Positions 1 through 4,902 of a DNA stretch of 6,608 bases are shown piece by piece; within the stretch, counting starts at the first letter, position 1; each line of letters begins with the position of its first letter. The DNA is from Bacteroidales bacterium (GTDB lineage Bacteria; Bacteroidota; Bacteroidia; Bacteroidales; WCHB1-69): the NCBI GenBank assembly GCA_012518765.1, contig JAAYRN010000019.1, positions 1 to 6,608 on the forward strand, written 5' to 3'. The notes under the pieces are model-generated. The model saw only the letters and a program-made list of their open reading frames with translations. It was not told where the DNA came from and searched no databases. The position numbers and the translations under genes were made by a program.

Positions 1-326
1 AAATAATCTTTGTTGTAATAATAGCTGGACGCAAATAAAAACAAAATAGAATCGCCTTTATTAGTACCTAAATACAAAGGATATATTTCCTCAAACAATT
101 GAGAAGCATTTAAAAAGCGACCACTTTCGTAAAACTTTTTGGCTGCTTCAAATTTCTCTTCTTTGGTTTTATATTTGCGGTATTTTCTGCTTGTTTTAGC
201 TTTTTCTTTGGGGATAATTACTTTCTCTTTTTTAGTCGAAACCTTCTCTTTCTGCTGAGAAAAAGCAGGCAAACTCATCATTGTGAGAAGTATAAATAAA
301 AGAAAAATGTTTTTCCTCTTTAGCAT
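1..326 (-). CDS. bamD: BamD-like outer-membrane assembly TPR protein, 3' end cut by window edge
   Basis: Only the first 108 codons are present; the gene runs off the left edge. It starts at ATG 326-324 with a basic, hydrophobic signal sequence (about residues 1-23) ending in PAFS before QQ, which fits signal peptidase I. A lysine-rich linker follows (about 25-58). Then comes the start of a TPR array: FEAAKKFYESGRFLNASQLF, EEIYPLYLGTNKGDS and a Tyr-rich helix ending YYYNKDY. This 'lengthy helix, FEE..PLY.GT.K, YYY..KDY' pattern is what I recognise from Bacteroidota BamD, the periplasmic subunit that works with BamA to insert beta-barrel proteins into the outer membrane. BamD is normally a lipoprotein, but no cysteine occurs anywhere in the visible 108 residues, so a lipobox is absent. 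A related TPR protein that is not the true BamD is the main alternative. A -7 element at 361-368 suggests the gene has its own promoter. Confidence 0.72.
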   Translation of the reverse strand, partial: MLKRKNIFLLFILLTMMSLPAFSQQKEKVSTKKEKVIIPKEKAKTSRKYRKYKTKEEKFEAAKKFYESGRFLNASQLFEEIYPLYLGTNKGDSILFLFASSYYYNKDY

Positions 327-360
327 ATAATGTGGTTAATTATTATTTTAGTATAGCATG

Positions 361-368
361 CAAAATTA
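361..368 (-). promoter_or_regulatory. Candidate Bacteroidota -7 element for the BamD-like gene
   Basis: Read on the minus strand this is TAATTTTG, a full match to the TAnnTTTG -7 consensus of Bacteroidota primary sigma factors. It lies 34 nt upstream of the start codon at 326, which would leave a leader of roughly 25-30 nt. I see no TTTG -33 box at the expected distance, so support rests on the -7 element and its position. The rest of the 140-nt gap between the two minus-strand genes (327-466) is very AT-rich, with no clear terminator hairpin and no other gene. Confidence 0.45.
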
Positions 369-466
369 CAACTTTTTTCATTAAAATACATTAATATAAT
401 CTATTTTGAATTTAAAAGTATTAAAATTATTATTTCAAGTATTTTAAGCTAAGGAAGGAGGTGTTT

Positions 467-1675
467 TTATCTACTTATCCACAAAGCTGGATTTAAGGGA
501 GTTCTCTCTTTTCTAATTTCAAAATGAAGTTCTGATTTGTTATCGTTAGGATCTAATTTCATGGTACCTATCACTTGTTTGGTTGATACTTGGTCTCCAA
601 TTTTCACGTTAACATTTCCCAAATTACTGTATACAGACAGGTATGTTCCATGACTGATAATGACCACATTAGCACCATCAATAACGCTAATTGTAGACAC
701 TTTCCCTTTGAAAACAGCTCTAACAGGAGCTAATTTATCAGTCAGAATATTGATTCCGTTGTTTGTAATTTTCACCGAAGACACTTCAGGATGCGAATAA
801 GTACCAAAGTTTGTGATGATGGTCCCTCGTTCAACGGGCCAAGGAAGTTTTCCTTGATTGTTTGCAAAGTCATTGGCTAAAGCCACGTCGGCTTCGGGAG
901 TTTTACCAACAGCCGTTTTTTTAGCCGCAGCTAATTGTGCTTCAATGATTTTTGCTATTTGATTGTCGATAGCTTTTTGTCGCCTTATCTTGCGATTAAT
1001 TTCTGCATTTATGTCTTTTTCTCTTTTTTTCAAAGAGTTTACCACTCTATTTTTTTCGCCTTGCTGTTGTTGTAAATTTGTTTTTTCTTTATTCCTATCC
1101 TCTAATAAATGTTCTTTTTCCTGCTTAGCAAGAATCAAACTTTCTTCTTTCTTCTTCTTTTTTTCTTGTGTGTCTTTGATTATCAAGAGTTGGCGTTTCA
1201 AAGAATTGGAATATTCGTGTAAATAACGCATGCGTTTGAGAGCTTGATGCACATTGTCAGCCGATATAACAAAACTTACTTTACTCAACACATTTCGATA
1301 TTTATAAGCAATATAAATAGCCTTTTCATATTCTTTAATCAACTCATTGAGTTTAGATTGCAATAAAACTATCTCTTGAGAAATGGTATTTATTTCTACA
1401 TCTAAACAAGAAAGTTCTGTGCTCATGGTTTGAATCAGCTGTTCTTGTTTTCTGATTTGATTGCTTAATATTTGTACCTCTCGTAAGGATGTTTTTTTAT
1501 TCTTTTGAACTTCCCATAAAGCTTTTTTTTGTTCGGCAAGCTCCTTTTCTATTTTCTTTTTTTCAGCTGTCAACGAAGCTTTTGTTGCCTGAGAATAAAC
1601 ATTACTTACGTTTCCTACTGACACATAAGCTATTAACAAACATAGAAAAATACGTTTTACATGGGTAGTTATCAT
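467..1675 (-). CDS. EnvC-like murein hydrolase activator (coiled coil plus degenerate M23/LytM domain)
   Basis: 402-residue exported protein. A signal peptide spans about residues 1-28 (hydrophobic core IFLCLLIAYVSV, likely cleavage after VYS). Residues about 34-250 form a Lys/Glu/Gln-rich coiled coil in two long arms, and residues about 278-402 form an M23/LytM-type beta domain. This is the architecture of EnvC and related proteins, which bind and switch on N-acetylmuramoyl-L-alanine amidases during septal peptidoglycan splitting. The LytM zinc and catalytic positions are mostly lost: the HxGxD motif reads NNGIN (Asn305, Asn309), the His of YxHL is Asn351, and HxH reads ELH (Glu382, with only His384 kept). 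A non-enzymatic activator role is therefore more likely than endopeptidase activity. The C-terminus, with LHFEIR and LNPALWI, is intact and of family length. The partner amidase is not in the window. The ATG at 1675-1673 gives a good signal peptide, and the only gene directly downstream is the BamD-like one, 140 nt away. Confidence 0.88.
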   Translation of the reverse strand: MITTHVKRIFLCLLIAYVSVGNVSNVYSQATKASLTAEKKKIEKELAEQKKALWEVQKNKKTSLREVQILSNQIRKQEQLIQTMSTELSCLDVEINTISQEIVLLQSKLNELIKEYEKAIYIAYKYRNVLSKVSFVISADNVHQALKRMRYLHEYSNSLKRQLLIIKDTQEKKKKKEESLILAKQEKEHLLEDRNKEKTNLQQQQGEKNRVVNSLKKREKDINAEINRKIRRQKAIDNQIAKIIEAQLAAAKKTAVGKTPEADVALANDFANNQGKLPWPVERGTIITNFGTYSHPEVSSVKITNNGINILTDKLAPVRAVFKGKVSTISVIDGANVVIISHGTYLSVYSNLGNVNVKIGDQVSTKQVIGTMKLDPNDNKSELHFEIRKERTPLNPALWISR

Positions 1676-1679
1676 ATTA

Positions 1680-1687
1680 CAAAATTA
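1680..1687 (-). promoter_or_regulatory. Second, start-proximal -7-like element before the EnvC-like gene
   Basis: On the minus strand this reads TAATTTTG, matching TAnnTTTG, but it ends only 4 nt before the start codon at 1675. Transcription from it would begin about at the ATG and give a nearly leaderless mRNA. The site at 1721-1755 is the better promoter; this one may be chance in AT-rich sequence. Confidence 0.2.
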
Positions 1688-1720
1688 AACACTCTTAACG
1701 TATTATTTGCACTTATTTTT

Positions 1721-1755
1721 CAAAAGTATTTCACTGTAAAATGTTAATAAACAAA
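1721..1755 (-). promoter_or_regulatory. Candidate promoter of the EnvC-like gene (-33 TTTG and -7 TACTTTTG)
   Basis: On the minus strand a TTTG (1755-1752) is followed after 23 nt by TACTTTTG (1728-1721), matching both parts of the Bacteroidota -33/-7 promoter. The spacer is slightly longer than the usual 19-21 nt. The implied 5' leader to the ATG at 1675 is about 40 nt. It sits in the 182-nt divergent region shared with the aro-thi operon, with the two promoters back to back. Confidence 0.5.
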
Positions 1756-1802
1756 AACCAGAAAATGATAAGATTTAAACCCTTTCTTATTAAAATAAAC
1801 AC

Positions 1803-1810
1803 TATTTTTG
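1803..1810 (+). promoter_or_regulatory. Candidate -7 element of the aro-thi operon
   Basis: TATTTTTG matches the TAnnTTTG -7 consensus exactly and continues as GCAAAA, a common extension in this phylum. It ends 47 nt before the ATG at 1858, giving a leader of about 40 nt. No good -33 TTTG is visible; the nearest pyrimidine-rich run (1781-1788) is too close. The leader is too short for a TPP riboswitch and contains no THI-box sequence, so thiamin control of this operon is not evident. Confidence 0.55.
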
Positions 1811-1846
1811 CAAAAGCGAGATTATTATGGATAATAGTTTGATTAT

Positions 1847-1852
1847 AAAGGA
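1847..1852 (+). promoter_or_regulatory. Shine-Dalgarno-like AAAGGA before the DAHP synthase fusion
   Basis: AAAGGA lies 5 nt before the ATG at 1858. It supports that start and stands out because most genes here lack a recognisable ribosome binding site, as is usual in Bacteroidota. Confidence 0.45.
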
Positions 1853-1857
1853 TAAAA

Positions 1858-2928
1858 ATGTTTAATATCGAACCTATTGTAGCAAAGAGCAAACAATCGT
1901 GTATAATGATTGCGGGACCTTGTGTAGCAGAGTCGCAAGAACAACTTGTTGAGACTGCTTCTTCGTTATTGGCAAAATCCGAAATTGATTTATTTCGTTG
2001 TGGTGTTTGGAAACCACGCTCTTCGCCCAATAATTTCGAGGGATACGGTTTAAAAGCCCTTTCGTGGCTACAAGAAATTCAAGTAACGTATCAAGTTCCT
2101 GTTTGCATAGAAATAGCTTCGGCTTATCACTTGGAAAAAGCTCTTAATCATGGAATTAAAACCTTTTGGATAGGTGCCAGAACCACTGTAAATCCCTTTT
2201 TAGTACAAGCCATAGCCGATGCAAGCAAGGGTTGCGACATTTCTATCATGATTAAAAACCCCATAGCACCCGATTTAAACCTATGGATAGGTGCTTTTGA
2301 ACGTTTTGCTAAAGCCAACATACAACGTTTAGCAGCCATTCACAGGGGATTTTCAACCTATGAATTATCAATATATCGTAACAATCCTTTGTGGAGTATT
2401 CCTATAGAACTAAAGCGATTACATCCTGAAATACCCATTATTTGCGATCCAAGCCACATAGCTGGTGATAAAAAACACATTGCCGAAGTAGCTCAAAAAG
2501 CTCTTTATTTGGCAGCTGATGGGCTGATGATCGAAGTACATCATGCACCTAATCAAGCCCTAAGCGACAAACAGCAGCAACTTAGCCCTTATGAGTATCA
2601 AAAACTAATAAATGAATTGTATTTTTCGTCCACTACCACATTAGAAGACATAGAATTACGAAAACTAAGGGAACAAATTGATGAATTAGACAAAGACCTG
2701 TGTTGCTTGCTGTCTAAACGTTTTGATGTGGTTCGTGAAATTGCAGCTTATAAAAAAGAAAAAAACATGTCTCTTTTGCAAATAAATCGATGGAAAGAGC
2801 TGTTAAACACTATCTTAAATATTTGTGAAGCAAAAAAAATAGACAAGGTATTTATGCAAAAAATCATGGAAATTATACACGAAGAAAGTATTCAACTACA
2901 AGAAAAAATTATAAAAGAAAATACATGA
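1858..2928 (+). CDS. Bifunctional 3-deoxy-7-phosphoheptulonate synthase / chorismate mutase (AroQ class)
   Basis: 356-residue cytoplasmic fusion enzyme. Residues about 12-255 are a type I-beta (KDO8P-synthase-like) DAHP synthase, which condenses phosphoenolpyruvate and erythrose 4-phosphate in the first step of the shikimate pathway. Visible motifs are AGPC (19-22), KPR (52-54), IGART (105-109), MIKNP (131-135), HRGF (162-165), CDPSH (196-200) and EVHHAPNQALSD (226-237). The expected metal ligands Cys22, His200, Glu226 and Asp237 are all present. Residues about 262-350 are an AroQ chorismate mutase, converting chorismate to prephenate. It aligns without gaps to the E. coli P-protein mutase domain, with Arg271, Arg288, Lys299, Arg311 and Gln348 at the positions of Arg11, Arg28, Lys39, Arg51 and Gln88. 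Trp312 replaces Glu52 of E. coli. No ACT or N-terminal ferredoxin-like regulatory domain is present; in such fusions the mutase domain can serve as the feedback sensor. It is the first gene of the operon and its stop overlaps the thiD start by 4 nt. In many relatives this gene sits beside pheA and tyrA; here it does not. Confidence 0.95.
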   Translation: MFNIEPIVAKSKQSCIMIAGPCVAESQEQLVETASSLLAKSEIDLFRCGVWKPRSSPNNFEGYGLKALSWLQEIQVTYQVPVCIEIASAYHLEKALNHGIKTFWIGARTTVNPFLVQAIADASKGCDISIMIKNPIAPDLNLWIGAFERFAKANIQRLAAIHRGFSTYELSIYRNNPLWSIPIELKRLHPEIPIICDPSHIAGDKKHIAEVAQKALYLAADGLMIEVHHAPNQALSDKQQQLSPYEYQKLINELYFSSTTTLEDIELRKLREQIDELDKDLCCLLSKRFDVVREIAAYKKEKNMSLLQINRWKELLNTILNICEAKKIDKVFMQKIMEIIHEESIQLQEKIIKENT

Positions 2929-3752
2929 AAACATATCCTATCGTATTAAGTGTTGCTGGTTCAGATAGTAGCGGAGGAGCTGGCATTCAAGCCGATTTAA
3001 AAACCTTTAGTGCCTTGGGAACTTTTGGAACTACTGCCATTACGACCATTACTGCTCAAAACACATTGGGAGTTAAAGCTATACAATCAGTTAATTCTGA
3101 TGTGTTTCAATTACAATTAGAGGCTGTAATGAGCGATTTTTCGGTGGCAGCGGTCAAAGTGGGCATGTTGCATTCAACCGAAATTGTGGAAATACTCGTT
3201 TCTGCATTAAAAAAATACAAACCTCCATATGTTGTTGTTGACCCTGTTATGGTGGCTACCAGCGGAGACTCACTGATTATGGAATCTACCATAGAAAGTA
3301 TGAAAACGCTTTTATTTCCTATTGCTACTGTCATTACACCCAATTTAAAAGAAGCATCCCTCCTACTCCATAGTAATATTGAATCCTTAGACGATATGAA
3401 AAAAGCCAGTCGAGAACTTTTGAAATTTGGTAGCCAATCAGCATTGGTAAAAGGAGGACATTTAAAAGCAGAAAAATCAACAGATGTACTAAGTTTTCAA
3501 CAACAAACGGAAGTACAATGCTTTGAAGCAGACTGGATTGAATCTAATAATTTACATGGTACAGGCTGTACACTTTCATCGGCAATAGCGGCATATTTAG
3601 CCTTAGGCTTATCTATTTCGGAAGCAGTGGGTTTGGCTAAAAAATATGTACACAACGCTATTTTACACGGAAAAGACGTACACATAGGACAAGGACACGG
3701 TCCGTTGAATCATGCATTTGACCCACAAAAACTAAAAGTCATTATATCCTAA
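2925..3752 (+). CDS. thiD: Bifunctional hydroxymethylpyrimidine kinase / phosphomethylpyrimidine kinase
   Basis: 275-residue cytoplasmic ribokinase-family enzyme that phosphorylates 4-amino-5-hydroxymethyl-2-methylpyrimidine twice to HMP-PP, the pyrimidine half of thiamin. Motifs in order: the substrate loop AGSDSSGGAGIQADLKT (11-27); AQNT (44-47), whose Gln45 probably contacts the pyrimidine; VKVGM (77-81); VVDPVMVATSG (104-114); ITPN (137-140); LVKGGH (174-179); and the anion-hole/ATP motif HGTGCTLSSA (211-220) with the family Cys215. Length is normal and there is no fused ThiE. The start codon lies in an ATGA overlap with the preceding stop, which points to translational coupling. thiS follows after 13 nt. 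The HGTGC cysteine and the order of motifs distinguish it from pyridoxal kinase, although some ThiD proteins also act on pyridoxal. Confidence 0.95.
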   Translation: MKTYPIVLSVAGSDSSGGAGIQADLKTFSALGTFGTTAITTITAQNTLGVKAIQSVNSDVFQLQLEAVMSDFSVAAVKVGMLHSTEIVEILVSALKKYKPPYVVVDPVMVATSGDSLIMESTIESMKTLLFPIATVITPNLKEASLLLHSNIESLDDMKKASRELLKFGSQSALVKGGHLKAEKSTDVLSFQQQTEVQCFEADWIESNNLHGTGCTLSSAIAAYLALGLSISEAVGLAKKYVHNAILHGKDVHIGQGHGPLNHAFDPQKLKVIIS

Positions 3753-3765
3753 TAATTTTCAACGT

Positions 3766-3972
3766 ATGATACGCATATTGGTAAACAGTAAAGAATATGA
3801 AATAGAGGAATCTTCCTCCCTGTTGGATTTATTAACAACATTACAAAGAGCAGACGACACCTCTATGGCTATTGCTATTAATAATAAAATAATTTCAAAA
3901 AACTTATGGCAAGAAACTGTGTTGCAATCCAATGACAAAATTGTCATTGTAAAGGCTGCTTGCGGTGGTTGA
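3766..3972 (+). CDS. thiS: Sulfur carrier protein ThiS
   Basis: 68-residue ubiquitin-fold protein. It begins with the beta strand MIRILVNSKEYEI, continues with the helix SLLDLLTTLQ, has the AIAINNKIISKNLW segment typical of ThiS, and ends in KIVIVKAACGG. The C-terminal Gly-Gly is the essential part: ThiF adenylates it and it becomes a thiocarboxylate that donates sulfur to ThiG for thiazole synthesis. Length is standard for ThiS (about 65-70). MoaD also ends in GG, but it is usually longer and lacks the 'N.....W' segment; the neighbouring thiD supports ThiS. It starts 13 nt after thiD without a clear ribosome binding site, so it is probably the last gene of that operon. No thiF, thiG, thiH, thiC or thiE is in the window. 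Its last 29 nt overlap the convergent transporter gene. Confidence 0.92.
   Translation: MIRILVNSKEYEIEESSSLLDLLTTLQRADDTSMAIAINNKIISKNLWQETVLQSNDKIVIVKAACGG
3931..3948. repeat. Short inverted repeat at the thiS / transporter 3' overlap
   Basis: AATGACAA, two bases, then TTGTCATT: an 8-bp perfect inverted repeat (or 7-bp stem with a 4-nt loop). It lies within the thiS coding sequence and spans the stop codon of the convergent transporter (3944-3946). Neither side has a T-run, so it is not a standard intrinsic terminator on either strand. It is the only evident stem near the point where the two transcripts must end, but it may be chance. Confidence 0.3.
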
Positions 3973-4849
3973 TTTCTTTTTGCCAAAGTTGATAGCTATT
4001 AAACGAATTTTGTATAATTACATACATAGCTGGAATTATTGAACTCATGGGATTTAAAAAAGTTTGAGCCATCCAAATAGCTAAAACCGTATTTTTTTGT
4101 CCCAAAGCCTGTGAACCAGCTACCGCATCACCGTATCGTTTGCCTATGTATTTACCAAACGAAAATTGCACTATACATATAATCAAGGTAATAAAAAATG
4201 CCCACAACAAAAAAGTGTAGTTAAAATCATTTTCTTCAAAAATAAAACCCATTACTTTGGATATAACCAATATCAAAGCCATAGCCCACAAATAAAATGA
4301 AATAGATTGTATTTTAATAATTTTCGCATTGAATGTAGGCAATACTTTTTGTATAAAAATAGCTAATAAAAAAGGCAGTATGAGTATGGGTGAAATTTTA
4401 GCCAAAATACTACCAAATGATTGCCAAAACGAGAAATCGCTACTCCCACCCATGAATGTAAAATACAAAGGAGCTATCAGTGCTACGGCAAAATTACTAA
4501 ACAACGTATATACTCCTACTGTGTTTAGATTAGCTCCCAATATAACCGCTACTACCGCCGCCGAAGTTGCTGTAGGTGCTAAAACAGTAATAAATATTCC
4601 CTCCGATAATACATTGTTAAACGACTTGAATACCACATACAATACTATGCTAAATAAGACCTGAAATAGAATCAACCATAAATTAAAAAATGAAAATCGT
4701 ATTTTTTTTACTTCCAAGGAGCTATACGTAAAAAATAAAATAATGAAAATCAAATAGGGCGTAAACCACGCTAATAATTTGATGTGAGAATGAAAAAACA
4801 ATCCCAACACTATAGCCAAAGGCAGTATATACACCCTGTATTTTTGCAT
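3944..4849 (-). CDS. BASS-family (bile acid:sodium symporter-like) transporter, substrate unknown
   Basis: 301-residue inner-membrane protein with about nine hydrophobic segments (roughly 5-20, 28-43, 55-76, 84-105, 113-133, 148-168, 182-204, 211-230, 255-279). Two conserved regions suggest the BASS/SBF fold, in which broken helices form the ion and substrate site: LAPTATSAAVVAVILGAN (90-107), and SQALGQKNTVLAIWMAQTFL (246-265) followed by NPMSSIIPAMYVIIQN. The family moves organic anions such as bile acids, pyruvate and pantothenate with sodium; family name alone does not give the substrate. The start at ATG 4849 is fixed by an in-frame TGA two codons upstream. There is no promoter-like element on this strand just upstream, and the aminopeptidase gene ends 53 nt before it, so co-transcription is likely. 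The last 29 nt overlap thiS tail to tail. A link to thiamin or its precursors is possible from position only, and convergent placement is weak evidence. Confidence 0.8.
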   Translation of the reverse strand: MQKYRVYILPLAIVLGLFFHSHIKLLAWFTPYLIFIILFFTYSSLEVKKIRFSFFNLWLILFQVLFSIVLYVVFKSFNNVLSEGIFITVLAPTATSAAVVAVILGANLNTVGVYTLFSNFAVALIAPLYFTFMGGSSDFSFWQSFGSILAKISPILILPFLLAIFIQKVLPTFNAKIIKIQSISFYLWAMALILVISKVMGFIFEENDFNYTFLLWAFFITLIICIVQFSFGKYIGKRYGDAVAGSQALGQKNTVLAIWMAQTFLNPMSSIIPAMYVIIQNSFNSYQLWQKEINHRKQPLQ

Positions 4850-4902
4850 GTATCAGTATAGTTACATACCTTTTATCTCATTCACTGTCGGCGATGCGAC
4901 TG

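Noticed and set aside
252..268. CTGCT/AGCAG stem containing CTGAGA, reminiscent of part of a THI box.
   Set aside because: It is inside the BamD-like coding sequence, the remaining TPP riboswitch elements are missing, and no thiamin gene follows.
963..1226. Plus-strand open frame of 87 codons rich in Phe, Ser and Cys.
   Set aside because: It is the antisense of the Lys/Glu-rich coiled coil of the EnvC-like gene; the biased composition explains the open frame, and no promoter or family match is seen.
1731..2030. Minus-strand open frame of 99 codons spanning the divergent promoter region and the start of the DAHP synthase gene.
   Set aside because: It covers the aro-thi -7 element and strongly conserved DAHP synthase codons on the other strand; its protein resembles no family I know.
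3497..3685. Minus-strand open frame of 62 codons within thiD.
   Set aside because: It is antisense to the conserved HGTGC region of thiD; a shadow frame without promoter or domain.
4329..4664. Plus-strand open frame of 111 codons.
   Set aside because: It lies fully antisense to the BASS transporter and its composition mirrors that gene; there is no promoter element or recognisable domain.
4839..4846. Perfect TATTTTTG on the plus strand.
   Set aside because: It lies over the first codons of the transporter and points into pepP antisense; there is no -33 box and no plus-strand gene downstream, so it is probably chance in AT-rich sequence.
4862..4867. ATG-TAA start-stop pair on the minus strand after an AAAAGG run, just before the transporter start.
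   Set aside because: A six-base match is expected by chance in AT-rich DNA, and no regulatory evidence supports it.
4887..4900. GTCG/CGAC stem with a 6-nt loop between pepP and the transporter.
   Set aside because: The stem is only 4 bp and has no T-run on either side; too weak to call a terminator or attenuator.
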